Shown here in pieces: positions 51,697-63,055 of a stretch of DNA of 64,000 nt. Where the stretch lies: positions 620,001-684,000 of the forward strand of contig JALHOP010000001.1 in assembly GCA_022842935.1 (NCBI GenBank), given 5' to 3'. The DNA comes from Myxococcota bacterium (GTDB lineage: Bacteria; Myxococcota; XYA12-FULL-58-9; JALHOP01). Under the pieces are notes generated by a model. It did not search any database and had not been told where the DNA came from. It was given only the letters and a program-made list of their open reading frames with translations. Positions within the stretch are counted from its first letter, which is position 1. Each line of letters starts with the position of its first letter. The position numbers and the translations under genes were made by a program.

Positions 51697-54525
51697 TCAG
51701 TGCGCGGCCGCCCAGTTTGGGCCGATGCCGACATCGACATCGAGAGGGACACGTAGCTTCACGACGTTTTGCATTTCGTGCTTCACGAGTGCCGTGACCT
51801 GCGCGACCTCATGCGCAGGCGCTTCGAGCACGAGCTCGTCGTGGACTTGAAGGAGCAAGCGGCCGGCGAGCTTCTCTTCCCGAAGTCGCTTGTGGATGCG
51901 CAGCATCGCCACCTTGATGATGTCTGCGGCGCTGCCCTGCATTGGCGTGTTCATGGCGATGCGCTCGGCGCCCTGTTTCACTGTTCGATTCTTGCTGACG
52001 AGATCTGGCAGGAAACGCCGGCGACCGAAGATGGTGCTCACATAGCCCCGTTCACGGGCCTCGTTGATCGTCGCATCGAGGAAATGACGAATACGCGGGT
52101 AGCGCGCGAAATACGCACGAATGTAGGCGCCAGCTTCGGTCCGGGGGATCGAAAGGTTTCGCGAGAGCCCGAAGTCGGAGATGCCGTAAAGGATACCGAA
52201 GTTGATCGCCTTGGCTCTTCGGCGCGCCTCGCGCTCGTCGAAGCCTTTCAAGATCTCGCGGGCCGTGCGCGCATGAATGTCCTCGCCGCGCGCGAAGGCG
52301 TCGATGAAGTCGGCATCCTCGGACAGGTGCGCCATGATGCGCAGCTCGATCTGCGAATAGTCCGCTGAGATCATCGTCCAGCCTGGCTCAGGCACGAACG
52401 CCGCGCGGATACGGCGACCATCCTCCGTGCGGATGGGAATGTTCTGCAGGTTCGGGTCGGTGCTCGACAGCCGGCCCGTTGCGGCTCCGGTCTGATTGAA
52501 GGTCGTATGCACGCGCCCAGTGTCGGGATTGACGATCCGCGGGAGGGCGTCGACGTAGGTGGACTTCAGCTTGGTGACGAGTCGGTGCTCGAGCACGATT
52601 CGCGGCAGCTCGTAGTCCTTGGCGAGCACCTCGAGCACCTCGGAGTCCGTCGAGAATCCGGTGCGCGTCTTCTTCACCGCTGGATACCCGAGCTTCACGA
52701 AGAACAGCTCGGCGAGTTGCTTGGGCGACCCGAGATTCACCGGCTCGCCGATGCTCGCGTGCGCGCGTATCTCGATGGCGCGGATGCGCTCGCCGAGCTC
52801 GTTGCCAAGCGCTGCTAGCACCTCGTGGTCGATTCGGATGCCCGTTCGTTCCATGTCCGCCAAAACGTACGTCAGCGGCATTTCGATTTCGTCGTAGAGG
52901 GCGTTCTGGCCGGTAAGGTCGAGCCGCGGCAAGAGCGTTGTGGCCAGCCTCTGGGTAACGTCCGCGTCTTCGGCTGCGTATTCGGTGGCGCGGTCGATCG
53001 CGACCTCTTCGAAGTTGATGCGCGACTTGCCCGTGCCCGTCACGTCGTCATAGCGGATGGTGTCGTGGCCCAAAACCTCGCGAGCCAGAGTGTCCATCGA
53101 ATACGACAGGCGTGAAGGGTCGAGCACGTAAGCCGCGATCATGGTGTCGTCGACTGCACCGTGGACGTCGACGCCGTGACGGGCCAGCACGATGATGTCG
53201 TATTTGGCGTTGTGTCCCACTTTGCGTATCGACGGGTCGGCGAGCATGGGCCGTAGACGATTGAGGACATCGACTGTCGGCAGCTGCGGGGGTGCTCCGA
53301 GATAGCGATGGCTCACCGGTACGTAGACAGCGGGAGCGCCCGCCGTACAGAGCGCGAACCCAACCAAGACCGCGCGCATGGGATCAGGCGACGTGGTCTC
53401 CGTGTCGACGGTGATCTGTCCGTTGTTGCGGGCAAGCGCGAGCAGCGTGTCGAGAGCGTCTAGTGTCGTCAGGGTCTGATAGGCGGAGCGGTCGATGATC
53501 GGCGGCTCGTCCACCATGCGCAGCGGTGAGGTGACCGCGCGCGCCTCCCGAACTTCAGCCTCCGTCGGCGTACCGAATGGATCTTCTACGCTCCCCTCAA
53601 CGGTCTCGGGGGGCGCATCTGGGTCCTCCGGTTCGATGGCTGTCGCCGTCGCTTCCGCCGGCACCTCGCTGAGGCCTAGCTCGCGCAGCAGCTGAAGCGC
53701 GTCGATCTTCCGCAGAAACGGAGCCATCAGCTCGGCTCTCGGCTTGTTATAGCGGAGCTTGTCGACATCAAGCGTGAAGGGCGCGTCTTTGGCGAGCACT
53801 GTCAGTTGCTTCGACAGACGCGCGAGGTGAGCGTTCTCCACGACCGAGAGCTCCACCGCCTTCAACTTCTGCTGCGCTTCGAGCCCGGCTATGACCTTCT
53901 CGACGTCGCCGAACGTATCGACGAGCTTCGCCGCGCTCTTCATGCCCACCTTTGGCACGCCGGGCACGTTGTCCGAGGTGTCGCCGGCGAGCGCGAGTAC
54001 GTCCGCGACGAGCTCGGGGGGCACGCCGAACTTCTCGATGACACCAGCGCGATCGTAGGTGACGTCTTTCATGGGGTCGTACATGCGGACGTGATCACCG
54101 ACGAGCTGCATTAGATCTTTGTCGGCGCTGACGACGACGACCTCGTAGCCGCGTGCGACGCCCTGATGCGCGAGCGTCGCGATGATGTCGTCGGCCTCGT
54201 AGCGTGTGTGCGCGAGGAGCGGGATCTCCATCGCCTCGACGAGCTCGTGGATCAGCGGAAACTGCGGCGCGAGGTCCTCCGGCTTCTCGTCGCGCGTGGC
54301 CTTGTAGTCGCTGTAGATCGCATGGCGGAAGTTCTCGGTGTCGGTGTCGAAGGCGATGCCGAGTAGGTGCGGCTTCTTCTCGCGCAGCAGCTTGATGAGC
54401 ATACGAGCGAAGCCGAATACCGCGTTGGTCGGAACGCCCTGCCGGTTGGAGAGCGAGCGGATGGCGTAGAAGGCACGGTAAATGTAGCCGCTGCCGTCGA
54501 CCAGATAGAGCGTTTCGCTAGCCAT
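51697..54525 (-). CDS. polA: DNA polymerase I
   Basis: A 942-residue replication and repair polymerase. The N-terminal 5'-3' nuclease (about 1-290) has Tyr-Leu-Val-Asp-Gly-Ser-Gly and Ser-Ala-Asp-Lys-Asp-Leu. The 3'-5' exonuclease has Asp-Thr-Glu-Thr and the polymerase has motif A Asp-Tyr-Ser-Gln-Ile-Glu-Leu-Arg, motif B with Arg-Arg-Arg-Ala-Lys-Ala-Ile-Asn-Phe-Gly and motif C Val-His-Asp-Glu-Leu. All key groups are present; an acidic linker near 300-340 is the one extension. It faces away from aceB and ends close to the EF-hand gene. Confidence 0.98.
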   Translation of the reverse strand: MASETLYLVDGSGYIYRAFYAIRSLSNRQGVPTNAVFGFARMLIKLLREKKPHLLGIAFDTDTENFRHAIYSDYKATRDEKPEDLAPQFPLIHELVEAMEIPLLAHTRYEADDIIATLAHQGVARGYEVVVVSADKDLMQLVGDHVRMYDPMKDVTYDRAGVIEKFGVPPELVADVLALAGDTSDNVPGVPKVGMKSAAKLVDTFGDVEKVIAGLEAQQKLKAVELSVVENAHLARLSKQLTVLAKDAPFTLDVDKLRYNKPRAELMAPFLRKIDALQLLRELGLSEVPAEATATAIEPEDPDAPPETVEGSVEDPFGTPTEAEVREARAVTSPLRMVDEPPIIDRSAYQTLTTLDALDTLLALARNNGQITVDTETTSPDPMRAVLVGFALCTAGAPAVYVPVSHRYLGAPPQLPTVDVLNRLRPMLADPSIRKVGHNAKYDIIVLARHGVDVHGAVDDTMIAAYVLDPSRLSYSMDTLAREVLGHDTIRYDDVTGTGKSRINFEEVAIDRATEYAAEDADVTQRLATTLLPRLDLTGQNALYDEIEMPLTYVLADMERTGIRIDHEVLAALGNELGERIRAIEIRAHASIGEPVNLGSPKQLAELFFVKLGYPAVKKTRTGFSTDSEVLEVLAKDYELPRIVLEHRLVTKLKSTYVDALPRIVNPDTGRVHTTFNQTGAATGRLSSTDPNLQNIPIRTEDGRRIRAAFVPEPGWTMISADYSQIELRIMAHLSEDADFIDAFARGEDIHARTAREILKGFDEREARRRAKAINFGILYGISDFGLSRNLSIPRTEAGAYIRAYFARYPRIRHFLDATINEARERGYVSTIFGRRRFLPDLVSKNRTVKQGAERIAMNTPMQGSAADIIKVAMLRIHKRLREEKLAGRLLLQVHDELVLEAPAHEVAQVTALVKHEMQNVVKLRVPLDVDVGIGPNWAAAH

Positions 54526-54685
54526 GAGCCGTGCTCGCTACCAGCTTGAGGCCCGGCATTGAAGTCGCACCGCGCGATCATCATTGTCTTCGACGCAGCG
54601 TGACAAACTGCGTCATTGGTTGGTACTTTGCCGCCGCGAAAGCACCAGGAACGTTCTTGGGCCGTCGGGAGGATTGAACAAGGTC

Positions 54686-56281
54686 ATGGGCGAGCTCGAA
54701 GTACTTGGCCGTCTCACTCCAGCGTATCGCGACATTTTAACGGCCGAGGCGCTCGATTTCGTTGAGGATCTGGCGCTTGCCTTCACCCCACGTGTGGATG
54801 AGCTCTTGAGCCGGCGTGCAGCGTTCACGGCCCGGATCGACGCGGGTGCGTTTCCGGACTTTCTCCCCGACACCAAGGGGGTCCGTGAGGGCAACTGGAC
54901 CGGGCCATCCATTCCCAAAGATCTCGAAGACCGCCGGGTCGAGATCACCGGACCGGTCGACCGCAAGATGATCATCAACGCGCTGAACTCCGGAGCGCAT
55001 GTCTTCATGGCGGACTTCGAGGACTCGAATACGCCACTTTGGGACAACCAGATCGACGGCCAGTTAAACCTCCGTGACGCCATCCGTGGGACGATCGCCC
55101 ACGAGGACAGCAAGAGCGGCAAGAGCTACAAGCTGGGCGCCAAGCTCGCGACGCTCATGGTGCGGCCGCGCGGATGGCATCTCTGGGAAAAGCACGTACG
55201 TTTGCGCGGACGACCGGTTCCAGGTGGCCTCTTCGACTTCGGCCTTTTCTTCTTTCACAACGCAAAGCCCCTCCTGGCGAAGGGGTCGGGCCCTTACTTC
55301 TACCTGCCGAAGTTACAGAGCCATCTCGAGGCGCGCCTTTGGAACGACGTCTTCGTGCGCGCGCAGCAAAAGCTTGGCGTCCCGAACGGCTCGATCCGTG
55401 CCACCGTTCTCATCGAGACGCTGCCGGCCGCGTTCGAAATGGACGAGATTCTTTACGAGCTGCGTGACCACTCGGCAGGCCTCAACTGCGGCCGCTGGGA
55501 CTACATGTTCAGCTTCATCAAGACGTTCCGCTCGCGGCCCGAATACGTCATGCCAGACCGCGCGCTGGTCACCATGGAGCAGCCCTTCATGCGTGCTTAC
55601 ACGGAGCTGTTGGTGAAGACCTGCCACCGTCGCAACGTTCACGCGATGGGCGGCATGGCGGCGCAGATCCCCATCAAGAGCGACGAGAAGGCCAACGAAG
55701 CGGCGCTCGCGAAAGTGCGGGCCGACAAGCTCCGCGAAGTGAAGGCTGGCCACGACGGCACCTGGGTTGCGCATCCAGGCCTCGTGCCCGTAGCGCTCGA
55801 GATCTTCGACACGCACATGAAGACTCCCAACCAGATCGCCAACAAGCGCGAAGACGTAAGGGTCGGACCGGCCGACCTCATCAAAGTGCCGGCCGGCGCG
55901 CGCACTGAGAAAGGCTTGCGTCAAAACATCGATGTCGGGGTGCGCTACCTCGAGGCGTGGATGCGCGGCATCGGTTGTGTGCCGCTCTACAATCTCATGG
56001 AAGATGCTGCCACCGCCGAAATCTCACGCACGCAGGTGTGGCAGTGGGTCCACTATGGCGCACAGCTCGACGACGGTCGTACCGTCACGCGTGAGCTGTT
56101 CGAGCAGGTGCTCGAAGAAGAAATGGCCAAGATCAAGGTCGAGCTCGGTGACGGCTACGGCGCCTCCAAGTTCGAGGCAGCCAAGGAGCTGTTCGCACGG
56201 CTCTCTTTGGGGGCCCGGCTCGAGGATTTTCTGACGTTGCCGGCCTACGACCGGCTCGTCGAGGTTTCAAGTCACGCTTGA
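54686..56281 (+). CDS. aceB: malate synthase A
   Basis: A 531-residue malate synthase, joining glyoxylate and acetyl-CoA in the glyoxylate bypass. Size is nearly that of E. coli AceB (533). The family segments Val-Leu-Ile-Glu-Thr-Leu-Pro-Ala, Gly-Arg-Trp-Asp-Tyr-Met-Phe-Ser and Met-Glu-Asp-Ala-Ala-Thr-Ala-Glu-Ile-Ser-Arg are present; the Asp in the last is the expected catalytic base. The ATG at 54686 was chosen by alignment length; a GGAGG lies further upstream. aceA follows after 57 bases, so both bypass enzymes form one unit. Confidence 0.95.
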   Translation: MGELEVLGRLTPAYRDILTAEALDFVEDLALAFTPRVDELLSRRAAFTARIDAGAFPDFLPDTKGVREGNWTGPSIPKDLEDRRVEITGPVDRKMIINALNSGAHVFMADFEDSNTPLWDNQIDGQLNLRDAIRGTIAHEDSKSGKSYKLGAKLATLMVRPRGWHLWEKHVRLRGRPVPGGLFDFGLFFFHNAKPLLAKGSGPYFYLPKLQSHLEARLWNDVFVRAQQKLGVPNGSIRATVLIETLPAAFEMDEILYELRDHSAGLNCGRWDYMFSFIKTFRSRPEYVMPDRALVTMEQPFMRAYTELLVKTCHRRNVHAMGGMAAQIPIKSDEKANEAALAKVRADKLREVKAGHDGTWVAHPGLVPVALEIFDTHMKTPNQIANKREDVRVGPADLIKVPAGARTEKGLRQNIDVGVRYLEAWMRGIGCVPLYNLMEDAATAEISRTQVWQWVHYGAQLDDGRTVTRELFEQVLEEEMAKIKVELGDGYGASKFEAAKELFARLSLGARLEDFLTLPAYDRLVEVSSHA

Positions 56282-56338
56282 GTTTTTTGTCACGCCAAAC
56301 TGGCAGCCCTCCATGGCTGCTACGGAGAAGAAGTCCAT

Positions 56339-57592
<1,254 letters not shown>

Positions 57593-57599
57593 CCTCGGG

Positions 57600-57685
57600 G
57601 GCCTATGGCGCTCTTCACTTGCCTTCATCCGTTCGGCCCATCCTCGACCCGACCGTCGGCTCTTGGTGAGGGCCGACGATAGGCC
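57600..57685 (+). terminator. possible terminator or 3' hairpin after aceA
   Basis: An inner stem CGTCGGC (57654-57660) pairs with GCCGACG (57672-57678) across an 11-base loop. Just next to it ATAGGCC (57679-57685) is the reverse complement of GGCCTAT (57600-57606). No T run follows, so terminator function is unproven. Confidence 0.35.
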
Positions 57686-57690
57686 TCCAG

Positions 57691-58290
57691 ATGGGATTCG
57701 AGTCGTGTTGCGTCGCACGACCGACGCTATCGCGGGCGCTGCGGACAGCGATGTTCGCGGCGCTCTTCTTGTTTTCTCGCGATGCTAAAGCGGAGTGGGA
57801 ACCGCCACCGACGCGCGGCCACGGCTGGATCGTGCGGGGCATGACTGGGGTTCGCGCGGGCGTCGTCTTGCCGGTGTGGAAGGACCTCGCTGTCGTCCCC
57901 TCGGGCTATTTGCTGGCGGAGCTCACCATCGAGGATGGCTGGTGGGAGGTCTGCGGCGGGGTCGGCGCCATGGTGGGCCTCGAGCAGAGTGACCGCGCCA
58001 TGCAGGGGGCGATCGTCGAGGTCGGGGCGCGACGCTACCTTGCGAACCTGAGCCTCGCTCCGTTCGTCGGAGCTGGCTTATCTCCTCGCCTTCTGTTCTT
58101 CGACCGCGCCAAGGTCGCGGTTACGGCCCACGCTGCATTGGGCGGACTCGTTTCTGTCGGGCAGCAAGCACTCTCCGTTGAGATGCGACTGGCCCAACAC
58201 ATCGTGCCATTGCGTTGGAGTGGTGGGAGTGACCTCGTCGATCACTACTGGCCAACCGAGCTTGGTGCCTTTGTGGGCTACTGGTGGTGA
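57691..58290 (+). CDS. predicted outer-membrane beta-barrel protein
   Basis: A 199-residue protein with a signal peptide (about 1-35, Ala-Lys-Ala before the cut) and a mature part made of short amphipathic strands, with many Gly, Trp, Tyr and Val and a terminal Tyr-Trp-Trp. A C-terminal aromatic residue is common in outer membrane barrels. No family is recognised. It lies alone between aceA and holA (convergent). The start at 57691 could also be the in-frame ATG about 20 codons on. Confidence 0.65.
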   Translation: MGFESCCVARPTLSRALRTAMFAALFLFSRDAKAEWEPPPTRGHGWIVRGMTGVRAGVVLPVWKDLAVVPSGYLLAELTIEDGWWEVCGGVGAMVGLEQSDRAMQGAIVEVGARRYLANLSLAPFVGAGLSPRLLFFDRAKVAVTAHAALGGLVSVGQQALSVEMRLAQHIVPLRWSGGSDLVDHYWPTELGAFVGYWW

Positions 58291-58320
58291 GCCGTCTGGC
58301 TCGAGCTTGCCGCGACGACG

Positions 58321-59310
58321 TCAACCTCCCATGACATCAACGAGCAAGCGGTCGAGCGTGACGCCATGCGCGAGTCGAGACGACTTCAGCTTTACGTCTG
58401 TGCGTTGCACAGCGAGTAGGGCTTCGCGAAGCTCGTGTTTGCTATAGCGGCGCGCTTGCGCCTTCAGGGCGTCGACGAGAAAGGGCCTGATTCCGAGCTC
58501 GCTTGCGAGGTCGCTGTTGCGTGCGCCCTCGTCGAGCATCTCTTTCATGCCGATGAGCTGGCGGAACTGGCGCGCGATCATGCCGAGTACCATCAGCGCG
58601 TTCTCGCCGCCGTCGAGAGCGTTGCGTAACAGGCCAGACGCCTTTGCCGCGTCACGTGCGCCGATCGCGTCGGTGAGCTCGAAGATACTATGAACGCGCG
58701 TCGGCGCGACGAGTTGCTCGACGTGCTCGGCGGTGATTGGCGTGTCGGCGCCAGCGTAAAGAGCGAGCTTGCCAAGCGCCATGTCGAGCGAGCCAAGCTC
58801 GATGCCGACCAAGTCGGCCAAGAGTTGCGCGGCGTCCGGCTCGATCGTCGCCGCATGCCGGGACGCGCGCTGTCCCACCCACTGCGCAAGCTCGTTCTGT
58901 CGTGGTGGCTCGAAGGCGAAAAGACGACCGTCTTTTGCGAGGCGTGAGCCAACCTTCGTGCGTTGATCGATCTTCTCTCCCGACAAGCAGAGCACCGTCG
59001 TCGGGGAGGGCGCATCGAGGTAGGCGAGCACGGCAGCTTGAGCATCCGCCTTGAGCTTCTCGATCGCTGCTAGGTGAACCCACCGCTTTTCCGCCATCAT
59101 GGGCAGCGTGCGCGCGGCATCGAGAACACGCTCGATCGGGGTGTCTCCAGCGCGCAGCTCGTCTCGGTTGAAGTCCGCGGCGCGCGTGAGTGTCTTCGCT
59201 CGCAAGGCTTCGATTGCGTCTCGCAAGAGGAGCGTGTCGGTTCCCACGAGCGCGACCACCGGCTCGGTCGGGTTCTTGATGTAGCGTTCGAAGTCGGTAC
59301 GCGCCGGCAT
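58321..59310 (-). CDS. holA: DNA polymerase III delta subunit
   Basis: A 329-residue clamp-loader wrench subunit. The N-terminus has the family's Val-Ala-Leu-Val-Gly-Thr-Asp-x-x-Leu-Leu-Arg-Asp-Ala. The middle and C-terminal helical parts match the HolA fold pattern (Leu-Asn/Gly-x-Leu-x-x-Leu near the mid-part, Arg-Gln-Phe-Arg-Gln-Leu-Ile-Gly). It overlaps the stop of lptE by one base, repeating the lptE-holA order found in E. coli. Confidence 0.92.
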   Translation of the reverse strand: MPARTDFERYIKNPTEPVVALVGTDTLLLRDAIEALRAKTLTRAADFNRDELRAGDTPIERVLDAARTLPMMAEKRWVHLAAIEKLKADAQAAVLAYLDAPSPTTVLCLSGEKIDQRTKVGSRLAKDGRLFAFEPPRQNELAQWVGQRASRHAATIEPDAAQLLADLVGIELGSLDMALGKLALYAGADTPITAEHVEQLVAPTRVHSIFELTDAIGARDAAKASGLLRNALDGGENALMVLGMIARQFRQLIGMKEMLDEGARNSDLASELGIRPFLVDALKAQARRYSKHELREALLAVQRTDVKLKSSRLAHGVTLDRLLVDVMGG

Positions 59311-60146
59311 CAGGGTGTCTCCGTCGTTTCGCCGGGCTCTGGGACTCGCGTGGCGGGGGTGTTGGTCGGCGACTGTGGCGGTGCGTACGTACCACCCTGG
59401 GGAGCCGTCTGCGTCGTTCCAGAGGGCGCCACCTGCGGTTGTCGCGACATGTCCTGTGTGGCGGACTGCGGACCCAGAACCGGTGCCCCCGAGGCGCTGA
59501 GTGGCGGGAGCGGGGCCCAGGGCGACATGCGTGGCACGTTTTTGCCCGGCTGAAGAGACACGGCGCGTACGCCCATGGCGCTCGACATCGCGATGCGTTC
59601 GTAGATCTCCTTCGCTGCGCGCTGCGCCACCCGGTCAAGGGCGCGGCGGCGAGAGGCCTCTGTGCCCAAGGCGAGCTGCGCCGGGTTGCCAGCCCCAGGT
59701 AGGAAGTCTTCGCTGAAGCTCATGGTCGATGCCCAAACCACCGTGCCTGCCTTGTCGACCACCTGCGCATCGATATCGACGACGATCTGATAGCCCGCGA
59801 TCGCAGCCTGCGGATCGACGACAGGCAGCGCAGCGGTGCGCCCCTGACGAACGACACCCTTGATGATGGCGTCCGCGTTGGCGGAGTCAAAGACGACCTC
59901 GGCTCCTTCATGGCCGGCCATCTCGGCAAGGTAGCGCGCGATATCCGGCGCGATTCCAAGCGACTCGTATTCCGCGAACGTGAGCACCGCGACCCGCGTA
60001 CCGCCGAAGGGTGCGCCTCCTTCGCTGAAGCCATATCCGCACGCGGTGAGCAGCAATACGCCGACCGCGAAAAAAGATCGCCGGCGCCGCCAGTCCTTTC
60101 GAACCGGCAGTTGAGCAGGGCGGTGCGAGGACGAACGCCGTTTCAC
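59310..60146 (-). CDS. lptE: LptE-like LPS assembly lipoprotein
   Basis: A 278-residue lipoprotein. After a basic start the hydrophobic core ends in Leu-Leu-Leu-Thr-Ala-Cys36-Gly-Tyr-Gly-Phe. The Cys-Gly-Tyr-x-Phe motif followed by a Val-Ala-Val-x-x-Phe strand is the LptE signature. LptE plugs LptD in the outer membrane. A Pro/Gln/Thr-rich tail of about 75 residues is extra. The start codon is GTG with no clear ribosome site. Its place next to holA supports the identification. Confidence 0.85.
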   Translation of the reverse strand: MKRRSSSHRPAQLPVRKDWRRRRSFFAVGVLLLTACGYGFSEGGAPFGGTRVAVLTFAEYESLGIAPDIARYLAEMAGHEGAEVVFDSANADAIIKGVVRQGRTAALPVVDPQAAIAGYQIVVDIDAQVVDKAGTVVWASTMSFSEDFLPGAGNPAQLALGTEASRRRALDRVAQRAAKEIYERIAMSSAMGVRAVSLQPGKNVPRMSPWAPLPPLSASGAPVLGPQSATQDMSRQPQVAPSGTTQTAPQGGTYAPPQSPTNTPATRVPEPGETTETP

Positions 60147-60334
60147 CGGGCGCGACTATCAAGCCGCGTGTGGCGGCCGCAAGGCGGTTCGGCCGCGGAT
60201 TTTCTGACATTTATGTCGTGTCGAGAGGCTATTCGGGGCATTGCGCACCAGGTTGATCATGTGGGCCGATGTAAGGCATGACCCACAGCGATTCGGGTCT
60301 CGAGCTTCAATATGGTTCGGGAATCGTTATGGAA

Positions 60335-60362
60335 TTGTGGCTTCTGGTAAGCGCTGTGATAC
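60335..60362 (+). promoter_or_regulatory. weak candidate promoter before mreB
   Basis: TTGTGG (60335-60340) and TGATAC (60357-60362) are 16 bases apart, just ahead of the mreB ribosome site. The -10 region includes the 12-base word AAGCGCTGTGAT (60349-60360), which recurs before mreC. The match to a sigma-70 promoter is modest. Confidence 0.3.
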
Positions 60363-60367
60363 CTTGA

Positions 60368-61423
<1,056 letters not shown>

Positions 61424-61489
61424 CGAAGCGTGTGGTCCTCGCCGCCGACACGGGCGAATGACGTACGCGGACCGACGTTCGCTCGTGTA

Positions 61490-61501
61490 AAGCGCTGTGA
61501 T
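61490..61501 (+). promoter_or_regulatory. shared 12-base word before mreC
   Basis: AAGCGCTGTGAT occurs here and at 60349-60360 ahead of mreB. The words sit 49 and 28 bases before the respective start codons. It may be part of a promoter or a binding site for a regulator of the mre genes. Confidence 0.35.
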
Positions 61502-61550
61502 TCGGGTTGACGCGACAGCGGCGCCGGGCGATTTCATTTCGTGAGCGCCT

Positions 61551-62519
61551 ATGGCTTCGTCGGAATTCCTACGTCGGTACCGCGACCCGCTGGTCGTTCT
61601 CACGCTCCTCGCGCTGCCGTTCGTGTTCTATGTCTCGAACGCGAAGGAAGTCCGCGACCACAACATCTTCGACAAGGTTGTGGTTACTGTCTCGGCACCC
61701 ATCCAGTGGGTCGTTCGCGGCGCGGTCGAAGGCGTGATCAACGTATGGAGTCGCTACGTTTATCTCATCGACACCGCCGAGCAGAACCTGACCATGGCCG
61801 AGGAGCTTGGCCGCTTACGCGGACAACTCGCCCGTGACGAAGAGATGCGCCTGGAAAACGAGCGGTTGAAGTCGCTCCTATCGGTCCGTCATCGAGCGAG
61901 CGGCGTGCCCATGGTGCATGCGCAGATCATCGCCATGGCCCCGACCCCTCTCTTCCGCTCCGTCCGGGTCGATCGAGGTAGCAACGACGGCGTGAGCGTA
62001 GGGTCCGCTGTCGTCAATGCAGATGGTGTCGTCGGCCGTGTGGCTGCGGTCACCATGCAATGGTCGGATGTCATGTTGCTGGTCGACGCCAACAGCTCGA
62101 CGGATGTCCTCGTGCAACGCACCCGTGCCCGCGCTCGCGTGCGGGGCTTCGGTGGCGACCGGGCGCTTGGTATCCAGGTCGAATACCTGTCACGCACAGC
62201 GGATGTGCAGCCCGGCGACGTCTTGGTCACGAGTGGGATCGGCGAGGTCTTCCCGAAGGGTCTGCGCGTTGGCAAGGTCATGGCGACCGAGACGCGCGCC
62301 TTTGGTCTGTACCAGAACGCGACCATCGAGCCCGCCGTGGACGTCGCCAAGCTCGAGGACGTGCTTGTCGTCATTGGCCGCTGGGCGCCAGGGACGACCT
62401 TCGAGACGCCTGAAGCCGACGTCGGCCCTATCGCGCCTGATGTCTTGCTCCGCGGCGAGGGCCTCTTCCCCCCCAACGCGGTCGAGCTGAGCGAGCCGGT
62501 CCGCGAGGGGACGCCTTGA
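61551..62519 (+). CDS. mreC: rod shape-determining protein MreC
   Basis: A 322-residue protein. One N-terminal span (about 14-30), a coiled coil (about 60-105) and a periplasmic beta domain (about 110-270) with the segments Val-Arg-Val-Asp-Arg-Gly-Ser-Asn-Asp-Gly-Val and Gly-Asp-Val-Leu-Val-Thr-Ser-Gly that are typical of MreC. It links MreB to the periplasmic synthesis machinery. It lies 127 bases after mreB and overlaps the start of mreD by four bases. Confidence 0.95.
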   Translation: MASSEFLRRYRDPLVVLTLLALPFVFYVSNAKEVRDHNIFDKVVVTVSAPIQWVVRGAVEGVINVWSRYVYLIDTAEQNLTMAEELGRLRGQLARDEEMRLENERLKSLLSVRHRASGVPMVHAQIIAMAPTPLFRSVRVDRGSNDGVSVGSAVVNADGVVGRVAAVTMQWSDVMLLVDANSSTDVLVQRTRARARVRGFGGDRALGIQVEYLSRTADVQPGDVLVTSGIGEVFPKGLRVGKVMATETRAFGLYQNATIEPAVDVAKLEDVLVVIGRWAPGTTFETPEADVGPIAPDVLLRGEGLFPPNAVELSEPVREGTP

Positions 62520-63028
62520 GCTCGCTCGTTTGGATCGCGGTCGCTTGGGTCGGGATGTGTCTCGTCACCGCCTTGGAGGCGCATGGCGGCTTCGGTTACG
62601 TGATGCCCGATGTCGTCATCATCGTGATCGTCTATTTGGCGCTGCGGCGCGAAGCGTTGCAGGTGGTCCTCATTGCCCTCGCTCTTGGATATCTCGTCGG
62701 CCGCCAGGACCTTGGCCCACCCGGCTTGCACCCACTCGCTCTCGGAGTCGTTGCTCTCGGCACGCAGCTCTTGGCTGGGTCGATCGCGGCCAGCGGGCCG
62801 GTATTCGCCGCGCTGGTCACGGCGGCGGCGACCGCTGCCTACCATGCGCTGCTCTTCGCGCTCCTCTACGGGCTCCGTGGGAGTGTTGGCTTTGCGAGCT
62901 TCGCGACCGCGATTCTGGTACCAGCGGCGCTCTTGACCGCGTTTGCTGGCATCTTGGTCAGTCCACTCCTCGGGGCCATTGAACGGCGCATGCAGCCCGA
63001 TACGCGGGCCTCACTCTCTTGGCGATAG
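62516..63028 (+). CDS. mreD: rod shape-determining membrane protein MreD
   Basis: A 170-residue membrane protein with about five hydrophobic spans. MreD varies a lot in sequence, so the assignment rests on place between mreC and the PBP2 gene, on size and on topology. It overlaps mreC by four bases. Its start codon is TTG at 62516, coupled to the mreC stop; no better site was seen. Confidence 0.88.
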   Translation: MSSLVWIAVAWVGMCLVTALEAHGGFGYVMPDVVIIVIVYLALRREALQVVLIALALGYLVGRQDLGPPGLHPLALGVVALGTQLLAGSIAASGPVFAALVTAAATAAYHALLFALLYGLRGSVGFASFATAILVPAALLTAFAGILVSPLLGAIERRMQPDTRASLSWR

Positions 63029-63055
63029 GCGGCGACTCGCGCATGTTAAGGGTCC